From Sacculina carcini (lineage: Eukaryota > Arthropoda > Thecostraca > Sacculinidae), in NCBI GenBank assembly GCA_916048095.2, contig OU696585.1, forward strand, positions 3,262,645 through 3,326,644: a DNA stretch of 64,000 bases. The letters are read 5' to 3'. The notes beneath the pieces were generated by a model. That model was not told the DNA's origin. It saw only the letters and a program-made list of their open reading frames with translations, and ran no database searches. A program made the translations under genes and the position numbers. This document shows, one piece after another, positions 12,378 to 23,600 of this stretch (position 1 is its first letter; the number at the start of each line of letters is the position of its first letter).

Positions 12378-13494
12378 CTAGGACCGTTGGGGTGCGGCCG
12401 TTGGCGACCGCGACACGGCAGCCTCCTCAGGCCGCCGATCAACCGGTGTTGGTTCATGCTCATGTTTGTCAACCTCAGGTACGACCAGCTTCAAGCCCAT
12501 TCGTCCCGCCAGCTTCAAGAAGTCTCCCACAGTCAGCTTCTCCAGAAACGAGTCGACAGACTGTGGAGGCTGAGCCGACTTCGTGACGACGCCGACAAAA
12601 GACGGGCCTGATGGATGCGAGCTGCGATATACAGCACGAGCCTCGCCGAAACTGCAGCGCTGGGCAGCGCCGATAGCCCGAATTTCTTTTTCTTTCAGCC
12701 ATTCCGGGCAGTCACGCGACGAGGATGCATGACCTGCAATTGACGCAGAAATATTCATTGTCGCAATCAGCAGCGGTGTGCCGTTCGGATGAGCAGAGTC
12801 CGCAGATCTCAGCACGGTTGCAGCGGGAGCTCGTATGCCCGAAACGTTGGCACCTGTAACATCGCATTGGGTTGGGTACGTAGGGGCGGACACGGATACG
12901 CTGACGGATGTCACCGATCTTGATGTCGTCCGGCAGAACAGCTACGTCAAACGTGAGGAAGAAAGAGTGCGTTGGCACCTCGCTACCCTCACGCCGTCGG
13001 ACGATGCACTCCACGCGGATGACACCCTGTGATGCCAATCCGTCGCAAATCTCTTCATCATCGACGCCCTCTAGCGCACTGCAGAACAGAACACCTCTGG
13101 CGTGGTTCATTGTCGAGTGCGCACACACCGAGATGGGGGTGCTCACCCAACGCTTATTTTTGCCCGTACCTACGCGATAACGGAACGTAGTTGCCTTTAT
13201 CGCGCGGGTTGCTGCCGTCTCAGTGCCGTATTTAACCATCAACGATCCATCACGTTGTCTGTTGGTCTCGACAGGCACGTCGCCAATGTTTTTGAAACCG
13301 TCCATGCGACGGAACGGGTTCAATGAAGACAGTTTTATTTTCTCATCGGTGCTGGCAAACACCAACACCATCGGAGTCGGAGCAACACGAGTGTCGTCCT
13401 GGTCGTGTCTCAATGTACGACCACCTTTCGGCGGCCGTGGCCGATCGCCCGATGGACGACCAGCAGTTGGGGTGGTTGTAGGTTTTGAAGCCAT
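12378..13494 (-). pseudogene. LINE ORF1: gag-like zinc-knuckle protein
   Basis: From the ATG at 13494 (MASKPTTT) a basic, proline-rich start leads into an RRM-like or PRE-type region and then CCHC knuckles: CYRCQRFGHTSSRC and CGLCSSERHTAADC. The expected third knuckle is split between two frames near 12715-12725. The downstream frame continues with HASSSRDCPEW and KEIRAIGAAQRCSFGEAR, a normal gag ending for Jockey/I-type LINEs. A single frameshift is therefore seen, and the frame closes near 12378. The RNA-binding role is inferred from the family. Confidence 0.75.
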
Positions 13495-14196
13495 GAATTG
13501 TGTGTTTGTCTCTGCGCGCACGACCACCCACCTCTGCACGGGGCCCTACTGGGGGGACGGGCAGAGCCAGCATGGGATGTCACGCCAGTGGTGGTGCGCG
13601 CTGTACGGGCACCGAATACCCCTGAGCTCGCTGCGAGCTCCGCCCGGTACGAGTCCGCGGGAGCTACAGCGCCGGGCCCGGACCAGTGACCCCCACCGGT
13701 CCATCTGGACCCGGCAGCTGCAGCCCCACTGCAAACGGCGGACACTGCACCGGGCGGGACCCCCCTCGAGCACCAGGCACCTCACCCTTGACCCTCTTGA
13801 GTCCTATCCGGCCACCCGTGCCGACGTCGGACCATTCTCTCCACTGTCGAGGAGCCAAACAGCGGCCCCGTCGGGGTTCGACGCGCAGGCCAAAGACGAG
13901 TGTTGCGTCACGCCACCACTATACCCCGGGCGACGTGACACTCAGCGGCCAGGATCCTATTTGCCGATCCGACGGGGGAGGGTTTCCAGATGGCCGTTGG
14001 CTGCTAAACAGCTCATCCGCCCTTTGACAGGTGTTGTTTTTCTTCCTGCTGGGTGTCTGGCCACCCTCCTCACTGGCATAAGCCAGTGGGGGGCCGGATT
14101 AGTCGCCGACATTCCGACCATGCGGCTGGTTGTACCGGGTTACATGTTACCAGTAGCAGGCCGAAACCTGACCAGACATGTTCTACCACTATACAA

Positions 14197-14335
14197 AAGC
14201 AGTTCAGTCCATTTCGACGTTTATCTTCAATATATTTTTTACGAATGACAAAGAAATTGTCTTACAAAAAACAGCAAAAAGCTGGGTTTTTGTGAGTAAT
14301 ATATGTATATATATATATATATATATATTCTCATT
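14197..14335 (+). other. Resumed host flank plus short (AT)n
   Basis: After the LINE, the sequence resumes and matches 42662-42780, including CAGCAAAAAGCTGGG and a following (AT)n. Related words (CAGCAAAATCTGGG) recur upstream of kinase copies B (about 20365) and C (about 45760), so this is a dispersed sequence of the duplication unit. Confidence 0.55.
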
Positions 14336-14504
14336 CAGACAAACGAGATTAAACTGGATTGCCGCTTTGCAGTTTTCAATCTTCTTCTTTGTCGTCTCGA
14401 TCGCTCGTGCGAGTTTTTGATGATCGCTGTTGAGCTTGTGCAGTAATTCGCCGATGTGTAACGTTTCGGAGCAGCCGGTCTCCATCCTCAGACAATGTGG
14501 TCAA

Positions 14505-14512
<8 letters not shown>
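14336..14512 (-). mobile_element. Penelope-like element fragment with hammerhead-like motif
   Basis: On the minus strand a short frame reads LHKLNSDHQKLARAIETT and FNLVCLNENI, resembling the N-terminus of Penelope-like element proteins. Just before it, at 14491-14458, lies a CTGAGGA ... CCGAAAC arrangement with a short hairpin between, the pattern of the hammerhead ribozyme found in these elements. It is embedded between two (AT)n tracts. This is only a 5' fragment, with no RT or endonuclease. Confidence 0.5.

Positions 14513-14571
<59 letters not shown>
14512..14571. repeat. (AT)n microsatellite
   Basis: A pure TA run of about 60 bp into which the Helitron 3' end (14573) abuts. Confidence 0.95.
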
Positions 14572-14572
<1 letters not shown>

Positions 14573-14573
<1 letters not shown>

Positions 14574-17500
14574 TAGCATTAAAACCCGCCCGTTGTGCGG
14601 AGCAATTCATAAAAATATTGCAAATTAAAAATAAATAAGGCAAACTCATAAGTACCTTAATCAATTAAAAAGTCTAAATTTCATTATTTTTAATTTTATT
14701 TTGACAAAATATTTTCACTCAGCCCGCCTGATATTTAAACCCGGCCGACGTGCGGAATAATTCAGAACTCAAACACCATCCGTTCTGGTTCTTGAAATCA
14801 AATCCATTAGTTTTGTATATGAATTCATTCTACACTGTGAAATTGAACGTTTTATTGCTGCCCGCGGGACATTTTTATTTCATACAAATGAGCCATCGCT
14901 TCGTTTGCGTTTGAAGCCCCTGATCATTGAACCAGCGAACCATGAACCAGCGCAATTATGTCACCTCATATTCAAGCATACATACACAGACAGACAGATA
15001 ATTTCCTCTTTATGTATATATAGCATTGAAACCCGCCCGTTGTGCGGAACAATTAATAAAAATATTGCAAATTAAAAATAAATAAGGCAAACTCATGAAG
15101 ACCTTAATCAATTAAAAAGTCTAAATTTCATTATTTTTAATTTTATTTTGACAAAATATTTTCACTCAACCCGCCTCATATTTAAACCAGCCCGACGTGA
15201 GGAATAATTCAGAACTCGAGCACCATCCGTTCTGATTCTTGAAGTCAAATCCATTAGTTTTGTATATTAATTCATTGTATACGTTGAAATTGAACGTTTT
15301 ACTGCTGCCCGCGGGATATTTTTATTTAATAAAGATGAGCCATCGCTTCGTTTGCGTTTCAAGCCCCTGATCATTGAACCAGCGAACCATGAACCAGCGC
15401 AATAATGTCACCTCATATTCAAGCATACATACACAGACAGACAGATAATTTCTTCTTTATGTATATATATAGCATTAAAACCCGCCCGTTGTGCGGAGCA
15501 ATTCATAACATGAAATTCATATTCAATTCATAAAAAAATATGGAAAAATATAAATGAAATAGGGTACACTCATAAAAATATTAATCAATTGAAAATTATA
15601 AGTTTAATAATTTTTATTTCGACAAAATATTTCCCCTCAGTCCGCCTGAGTCATTTTTATACCCGCCCGTCGTGCTGAATAATTCAGAACTCGAACACGA
15701 TCCGTTCTGCACCTTGAAGTCAAATCCATTGGTTTTGTGTATGGATTAATTCTACAGGGTAAATTGAACGTTCTATTGTCTATAGTTGCTGCCCGCGGAG
15801 CATTTTTATTTTTAAAAAAATACTTTTTTTTAAATGAACCATTTGAAAAAAATGAACTAAAAAATGGAAACACTTTTTTAAACCCGCCCGTCGTGCGGAA
15901 CAATTCATACAATAAAATTCATATTTGAAGTCAAATCCATTGGTTTTGTGTATGGATTAATTCTACAGGGAAAATTGAACGTTCTATTGTCTATAGTTGC
16001 TGCCCGTGGAACATTTTTATTTTAAAAAAAAATTACCTTTTTTAAATAAACCATTTGAAAAAATGATCTAAAACACTTTTTTAAACCCACCCGACGTGCG
16101 GAACAATTCATACAATAAAATTCATATCAAATCCATAAAATATAATGAATACAAATTGAAAACCAAAAAATGTAACCTATAAATATCTTAACCAATAGAA
16201 AAGTCTAAATGTGAATATTTTTGTTCTTATTTTGACAAATATTATCCCTCAACCCGCCTGATATATAAATCTGCCCGTCGTGTGGTATAATTCAGAACAC
16301 AAACACGAAACAAACAATGAAAGATGATGAAATCTTTTCATCAGAATGTTTCCAAACTATATTTATTACTTAACATCATTCCCCAATATCATTTGCTTAA
16401 GCACTATTTTACTTTTACCGCTATAATATTTATTGCTAAAATTTATATATTTTCCGCTATCATTAAAACCCAATATAACCTGAGTCAAACCTACCCAACC
16501 CAACCCAACAATCCAATCTTGACCGCACTCAGCCTAGTCTGAGGTGATTTAACTTATTAGTTTGTGATCACAAAATATACTGATGCGATCATAATTTGTA
16601 ATCAGAAGACTGAGATTATCTACCCCAGGGGTCCCAAACACGCGGCCCACAAATACTTATCTCTCAACCCGCCAATATAGTATCGGAACCAAACTGTAAG
16701 GCAGCTAAATTCACATTTGTTGCATAATGCGATATAATTATACACCATTATCATATTATCTCATAATTCCCGGTTAATGCTTCCACTAATGCATCATATT
16801 CATACAGTTGTTATTTTTTGGATTACACCAATATTAAAGCCCTTGATATTACAGCCGATATTATATTATGCAATCTATATTCTGCTACGTATTATTCGTA
16901 ATACATATATCATCAGATCGCAAAATATATTTAAAGGTTCACATCATTCTCCAAAATCATTTGCTATTCTACTTTTATCGCTAGAATATTTACTGCTAGC
17001 AAAATATCATATACCTCGCTATCATTTAAACCCACTCTTTATAGATACATTTAAGCCCGCCCGTCGTGCGGAACAGTTCATTAAATATAATTAATATTCA
17101 ATTCATAAAAAAATTAGTTAAAATTGAAAAAGAAAAACAAACCCATAGGAACGTTTAGCCAATATGAAAGTCTAAATGTGAAATTTATGTTTCAATTTAG
17201 AAAACATGTTTTTCCACAACCCGCCTCATATTTAAAGCTGCCCGTCGTGCGGAATAATTCAGAACTCAAACACGAAACAAACACAAAGAAAATTGATGAA
17301 AAACGACCAATAGAAAAAGTGAAATTTGTATATTCTTGTTTTAATTATTGACGATGTTTTTCCCTCAACACTGCTCAAATTCACACCCGTCCTTCGTGTG
17401 TAGTAATTCAGAAGTGTAACACTATCAAAACAATGAAACTTTCTGTCATCTCTATAATTCCAGATTTATGCGTCCGCTAAAACAGCATATTCATATAGTT

Positions 17501-17640
17501 GGCATTGCATGATATTACAACCCATATCCTTATGCAACTTAAGCTTATGCAACTTGAAATTAAACCAATTAAATTATACAGTAAAATTCAGTAGTTAACT
17601 TTGTTCCCAGTAGTATTTTACCCGCCCGTCGGGCGGAACA
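14573..17640 (-). repeat. Helitron 3' tandem array
   Basis: About eleven copies of a short GC-rich word (CCCGCCCGTCGTGCGG and variants) recur every 150-450 bp within AT-rich sequence, near 14585, 14740, 15030, 15180, 15480, 15660, 15885, 16085, 16265, 17055, 17230 and 17620. The first three are nearly full repeats of about 445 bp, each beginning with a TATATA-GCATT boundary like the true terminus. The array thus looks like repeated or nested Helitron 3' ends. Confidence 0.75.
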
Positions 17641-17656
17641 ATTCATGTGTAAATAT

Positions 17657-18633
17657 GGAGACTACCCCATTTGAGACACGGACTATTTGAGACAAACCTC
17701 ACGGCCGCTCTCAACCTCTACATAATCCGACCCGTGCCATGGGCGCGGCAAGACCATACCGCAGTTTGAAGTGACAGTTAGAGACAATCCGATAGAGGGC
17801 GCTGAAACTGGCCGTTTGAGACAAAAAGCGAGAGTGCGGGAGGCCTAATTCGCTAGGCAGAGCGTGTGATAATAAGCCGCTCAGGCAACTTGCCGTTGTT
17901 AACGAGTGTTCATTTGACGCAGTCGAGTCTAGATATACGCCGTCAAAATTCACCGACTACATCCGACTAAACGGATACTGAATATGTTTACTTACTAATT
18001 TGTATGTTTACGGATACAATACTTTGCATACGAAAAATGTAATTTGTACGGATGCTGAATATGTTTACTGATTACTTTGTATGTCTATTTGTCAAGGAAC
18101 CAATATATATGGAACTAAGAAACTAGATACACGTACGAAATATAAATAATTGCGAGCTTTTTGCAGTTACGTTTACTATTAAGTCTCTGGTTAGGTTAGG
18201 CTCTGGTTATTTTCATTTTATTTATCTCCATTATTATTAATTTTTTTCCTTTCTGTGAATTTTCTACTTCTTTTCTCACATCTTGATATCGTGTACTGTT
18301 GTTTCTAATTGTTGTCTCTTTCGCGCTTGTTTCTGTGTGAGCGCTATACAAATACATTGTTGTTGTTGTTGTTGTTGTAGGCTGTTTTCAGCCCTAGTAA
18401 TAGGTAGTACACGTTCTGTGCAAAACGAACTCTTCCTACAACAGCTATTGGTTAGGTTAGGTTAGGTTAGGCAAAACACTGATGCCGTATATTTCATATA
18501 CACTTTTAGCTCCAGCACTAGTATTACTTGTGTGCGCCTATGCTGCCAGCTGGATTAGGACGGCAAAGAGAGAGTATGGGAGCGCAAGGGAAGTTTGTCT
18601 CAAATAGACTTTGTTCCAAATGGCTCCATGTCC
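17657..18633 (+). mobile_element. MITE with 8-bp target duplication (Merlin/hAT-like), copy 1
   Basis: The element is flanked by GTAAATAT at 17649-17656 and 18634-18641. Its ends are imperfect inverted repeats of about 40 bp starting GGA and sharing CTATTTGAGACAAAC. The sister Helitron (about 55140) lacks the element, which confirms the insertion. It contains short GGTTA tracts near 18190 and 18450 and a TTG microsatellite. It has no coding capacity. Related shorter copies lie at 29638-30157 and 51990-52536. GG-starting ends with 8-9 bp duplications fit Merlin, but hAT or P-type is not excluded. Confidence 0.75.
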
Positions 18634-18639
18634 GTAAAT

Positions 18640-20110
18640 ATTGAGGACAATAAAGCCATTCTATTCAGTATAGTGTAGCATTAATTAAACTGTACCCAAT
18701 AAAACCACACCATCCATGCTTGGAGCTAATATGATGCATTCTTAATTGTGATTGGGCTTCAGTGAAATTTAATCGGTGTATATTCCTGTGTAATCGCAAG
18801 TGCGCATAATAGCTCTCAAATTGGCAACATGACATTTTGACTTTACACCGCCGTAACTTCCTTCAGATACACTTTGGAAAATTAAAAATTCTACCGTATT
18901 GTAGAAAACCAAATTTCTAGCACGATGGTATAATTCATTTTAATTTGTGACAATTAGTTATTGAGAAATACGTAGAAAAATGAATTAATTTTAGTCACCC
19001 GGTGTTCAAGTGAATTTGGGATGTATTTGCGGATTTTGCCAATTTTACACGTTTTTTGTATCATTTGTGGGTATAAATTATAACTTATCTTGTAGAACAC
19101 AAGATTATCTACACAGTAGTATATTCCTGTGTAATCGCAAATGCGCATAATAGCTGTCAAATTGGCAAAATGTCTTTTTGACTTTACACCGCCGTAACTT
19201 CCTACAGATATACTTTGGAAAATTAAAAATTATACCGTATTGTAGAAAACAAAATTTCTAGCACGATGAGACAATTTATTTTCATATATAACGAATAGTT
19301 ACTGATAAATAGTAGAAAAATAAATATATTTTAGTCACCCGGTGTTCAAGTGTAATTTTGGATGTATTTGAGAATTTTGCCAATTGTACACGTTTTTTGT
19401 ATCATTTGTGGGTATAAATTATAACTTTTCTTGTAGAACACAAAATTATCTACACAATAGTATAATTTTTATAGCTGTACCATTGCTGGTTTATGAGGAA
19501 TAGATAGCGGAATATTGACCAAAATATTCACGTTTTTTGTGCTAATTTTGCCTTTTTGCTTTTTTGTTATTTACACTTCACACCGCCGTAACTTTTGTTT
19601 AATACACTTTCGAAAATTAAAAATTATGCCGTGTTGTAGCAAACAAAATTCCCAGCATGATGGTATTATTTATTTAGATGTGTGATTATTAGTTTTTGAG
19701 AAATAGAGAAAAACGTATAGAAAATCGGACGCGTGGAGTTTAAATAAAATTTTGAATGTAGATTGATTGTTTTCCGTTTTACATGTTTTATATTCAATTT
19801 TTGGGTATAAATTATAATTCGTTGAGTAGAAAAGAAAGTTTTCTACACAGTGGTATACTTTTTATAGTTGTACTATTGCTGGTTTAGGAAGAGTAGTCTT
19901 CAGAAAATTGACCAAAATTTTCGCATTTTTCAGGGTTAATTTTGTCTTTTCACCGCTATAACTTTTTTTTATTTCGTTTTTGAAATTTAAAATTTAATCT
20001 AAAGTGTAGACAAGAAAATTTCAAACGTGATGGTATAAATTGTTAGCGAGTAGGCTGAGTGGTGGCCGAATAATAGCTGATAGAAAATGGACCAAGGAGG
20101 GTCGAACAGA
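18640..20110 (-). repeat. Helitron internal repeats, about 350 bp
   Basis: Successive units each contain a block like CACCGCCGTAACTTCC, then TTTGGAAAATTAAAAATT, TAGCACGATG, GTCACCCGGTGTTCAAG and ATCATTTGTGGGTATAA. About four units are seen, and those toward 20110 are more diverged. The same array occurs inverted at 53345-55010. Confidence 0.75.
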
Positions 20111-20169
20111 CACACAGACACACACACAGACACACACACACACACACAGAGGATCTCTTTTATATATAT

Positions 20170-20216
<47 letters not shown>
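20110..20216. repeat. (AC)n and (AT)n tracts at the Helitron 5' end
   Basis: A CA-rich run (20108-20148) lies inside the Helitron 5' end, and a TA run (20173-20216) lies outside it, between the element and the 5' flank of kinase copy B. Confidence 0.9.
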
Positions 20217-20220
<4 letters not shown>

Positions 20221-20631
20221 CCGAAAACTTTGAAACAAACCTTTCTATATATGCTTAATTTTACCCGGATTATTCTAACCTCAAGTACCTATTAGTTATT
20301 TTTCACGAGATTTCATTGGGGATATTTTTACGAAATAAATAGTTTTTTATGTATTGAACAAAAAACAGCAAAATCTGGGTTTTGTGAGTAATAGACTCAC
20401 TGAAAACTGTGAAACAAACATTTATATATAATTAATTTACCGAATTATTTTAACCTCAAGTGCCGATTACCTGTTTTCCACGAGTTTTCACTGGGAATAA
20501 TATTTACGAGATAGCGAGTATAGTAGTTGTGGTTGACGCAGTCATTCCTGAACTGAATTGCGGTAGTGAAGCATCGTTTTCACACACTGTCAATTTTGAT
20601 CTAGCGTCGAAGGTGAATACCTGAAGACACC
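20217..20631 (+). promoter_or_regulatory. 5' flank of kinase copy B, tandem 180-bp repeat
   Basis: Two related units of about 180 bp lie head to tail (20218-20395 and 20397-20540), each starting TCAC(C/T)GAAAACT and containing CTCAAGT and TTTTCACGAG-type words. The pair is conserved upstream of copy C (45614-45923), so it predates their separation. It probably contains the promoter and 5' UTR by position. No clear TATA box can be picked out of the AT-rich sequence. The last stretch before the ATG (20540-20631) is unique to copy B in this window. Confidence 0.45.
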
Positions 20632-23600
20632 ATGCAAGCAATGCACAGCAAAAGCGATATTGATGAAGCATTCATCAAACACCTAGCCTGGACCGGTGTT
20701 ACCGAAGAGGCAGCAAAGTTATGTGTCCACTACAACATCTCTTCAAAGTGGAGCATGCTTTCCAACTGGAGGAAGACCATCCGCCAGTGTCCCGCGCACT
20801 ATGTGCGCTATATCAAGATCTACTCGGCGAAAATGATCACCCAGAAGCCCAGCAAAGTTCTCGCCATGTGTGGCAAGCATACCACTTTGCTGAAGGATTT
20901 GGAGATTTCGCTACGTATGTACACCAGATGGTGGCAATTAGATTTTGTACAGCAGCAACAAGGGGTCATTGTTCTGCTCGACTACATGAATATTGTACTG
21001 TCGGCCAAAGAACGCGTTGACCAAAAAGAGAAAACAGCCGTTCAAACCTGCTGTATGCAGATCTTCAAAACATCAAACACCAAAAAGACCACTCGGATGG
21101 CCAATGCACAACAGGTGTTAAGCCTATGTGTGCTCTGCCTCAAAGCAATAGTCAGTGAGAGGCAATCACTCAGCAAAATTGTGCTGGATCGGGATAATAC
21201 CCTGGTACTGGTACGTTGCGTGGACTTTATCCAGCAAGAGGCCACTGCATCGACCATTATGGGCATTTTGAAAAAGCTGGCCAAAATCAACCCGTATGTC
21301 AGCGCAACAATTCAAGAAGTTCGCTACATGGATCTCAGCACGCGTGAGATTGGTCAGTTGAGCAAGTTAGTCACGAATTTCGATGAGCCTGGACCTCGAT
21401 CACCATACATCGATTACTCTGATATTCCTCGGGTACTAAACTGGGTTGTTTGTGAGGATATCGGAATATCTAGCCGTCAGTGTGACATACAGCCAATAAG
21501 CAGAACAGTAATGCTCTTCAGTGAAATGTTAAAGGCATTGGACCTGATAGAAAACATATGTTCAGACAGTGTAATGAACAAACATCAAGCCAACGAAGAC
21601 GTTAGGAAATCTACGAACAACGGTATTGGTAGAAAGAGCAGAAACGCAACCGATAAAGTGGTTTTTGTAAATAGTGACGTGTCACTGTCAATGTCCACTG
21701 ATTTCATAATACCACCGCCATCATCACGATCACTATCATTACTACCACAACCACAACCACTACCATCACCTTCACCACTACCACCACCATCACCATCGTC
21801 GTCGACCCTTCCATCAGCTGTTGTGTGCCGAGGAGACCCGCAGCCCTTCCTTGGACCAGCCGAGTCGACGCGCCCAGGCGACCAGCAGACCGGCCATCTC
21901 GACCGGGCGTCGCCACAGGTCCTCCAGCTGAAGACCCGTGGGCATGTTTGGGCAGCGGAACAGATGGGGAATTGTTCCACTACATATTTGACATGTCGAG
22001 GGTCCCGGATTCTCCTCGATGTCACCAGCGGGGCAGATGAAGTTCACCGGCCACGCTCCGGCACGCGAAGATCGACCGACACAAAAAATGATGCAGGGCT
22101 TCCAGATTTTGGATGCGGGAGAGATTTACATGATTTGAGCAGAGTCCCTCTGGGTATGCTGCAGTCCAACCGCGTGCAGACCGAGGACCTCCGGACTCTA
22201 CCGTCACCATCACCACCACAATCACCACGACTACAATCACCATCATCACCACAATCATCATCATCATTATCATCACCACAATCATCATCACCACCACAAT
22301 CATCATCACCACCACAACCATCATCATCACCATTATCACCACAATCATCATCATCATCACCACCACAACCATCATCATCACCATTATCACCACAATCATC
22401 AACATCACCGACATCATCTCCGCTACTTCCACCGTCGCGATTTATTCCTCACGCTACATCTAGTCTTGTTTCGCGTAATAAGTTATTGAAGAGAAAACGC
22501 ACAGGCGAGATAGTGGCGCAGACACATCTGAGCTCTGACTCAACAAATGGTGAACTTCACACCGACACCAGCACCAAGTCGATGAAGATGTCGGACAAAG
22601 TTGGTGTTGACGCGGTGGAGCCGGCACTCGTGGTCATCCCCACCAGCAACAAGACTGTCAGTGTGGATCTGGTTCCTGCCGGGACCGTAACCGAGGCGAT
22701 GGACGCGACCACACCATCGCCACCATCATCATTAGCATTATCAACATCATCTCCATCATCATATCCGCTACTTCAACCGTGGCGATGTCTTCGTCACGCT
22801 ACGTTTAGTATTGTTTCGCGGAACAAGTTATTGAACAGTAAGCGTACTGAAGAGCTATCATCATCACCGACACAACCATCATCCCCCAGACTGCCATCAC
22901 CTCCATCACCATCACCAGTATCATCACCATCAACAGTATCATCATCACCACTATCATCTCCGCTACGTCAACCGTACCGATTTAGTCGTCACGCTACGTT
23001 TAGTCTTGTTTCGCGTAACCAGTTATTGAAGAGAAACCGCACAGGCCAGCTACTGGCGCCGACGCATCTGCGCTCTGACTCAATCAATGGTGCACTTAAC
23101 ACCGACACCATCACTAAGTCTATAAAGATGTCCGGCAAAGGTAGTGTTGACGCGGTGGAGCCGGCACTCGTGGTCGTCTCCACCAGCAACGAGACGGTCA
23201 GTGTGGATCTAGCTCCTGCTGGGACCGCTAACGAGACGATGGACGCGGCCACATCATCACCACCATCATCACCACTATCACCATCACCAGTATCATCATC
23301 ATCTCGAACATCAACAGTATCATCATCACCACCATCATCACCAGTAACATCATCGCCATCATCTCCGCTACTTAAGCCGTGGCGATTTCTTCGTCACGGT
23401 ACGCTTAGCCTTGTTTCGCGTGAGAAGCTATTGAAGAGAAAGCGCTCTGGAAAGCTACCATCACCACGATCACGACCATCATCTCCATCATCAACAGGGG
23501 CACCCTCATCACAATCACCACGACTACCATCACCGCCATCACCACCATCATCACAACCATCATCGCCCCGACTACCATCACCATCATCACCACTATCACC

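Larger units (their letters stand above)
9284..14196 (-). mobile_element. I-group-like LINE with RNase H, internally deleted
   Basis: This 4.9-kb non-LTR retrotransposon on the minus strand is bounded by an 11-bp target-site duplication AAGCAGTTCAG (9273-9283 and 14197-14207). From its 5' end (14196) it has a GC-rich leader, ORF1 (about 13494-12378), then ORF2 (about 12240-9463) and a short 3' region. The 3' tail is a short AACGAA-type tandem repeat instead of poly(A). The APE endonuclease that should open ORF2 is missing between ORF1 and the reverse transcriptase, so the copy is internally deleted. RNase H after the RT argues for the I/R1/Loa side of LINEs; the exact clade is unsure. It lies inside a piggyBac relic. 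Confidence 0.88.
14573..20172 (-). mobile_element. Non-autonomous Helitron, copy 1
   Basis: Read on the minus strand the element starts TC (20172-20171; TCTATATATATAAAAG) and ends CTAG (14576-14573) after a GC-rich CGGGCGGG segment. It sits between A and T, as Helitrons do, and has no long terminal repeats. It is 5.6 kb and codes for nothing recognisable (no Rep/helicase). The part near the 5' end is a stack of about 350-bp repeats (18640-20110), and the part near the 3' end is a stack of decayed 3'-end-like repeats (14573-17640). A 977-bp MITE is nested at 17657-18633. An inverted sister copy without that MITE is at 53260-57813. Confidence 0.8.

Noticed and set aside
13223-14248. Long plus-strand frame opposite the LINE 5' end
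   Set aside because: Pro/Arg/Ser-rich composition is the antisense of the GC-rich LINE leader and ORF1; no domain recognised.
16324-17094. Short plus-strand frames in the Helitron 3' array (also minus strand at 55522-56260)
   Set aside because: AT-rich chance frames repeated because the Helitron is repeated; no Rep or helicase motifs.
20021-20221. Tyr/Ile and Cys/Val repeat peptides from (AT)n and (AC)n tracts (also 14376-14579, 42662-42901, 58073-58412)
   Set aside because: Dinucleotide microsatellites in frame without stops; not genes.
22022-22432. Met/Val-rich minus-strand frames opposite the Ser/Pro linkers (also 23405-23641, 24353-24613, 46828-47052)
   Set aside because: They are the reverse reading of TCATCACCACCA repeats (giving MMVVM runs) and have no family resemblance.
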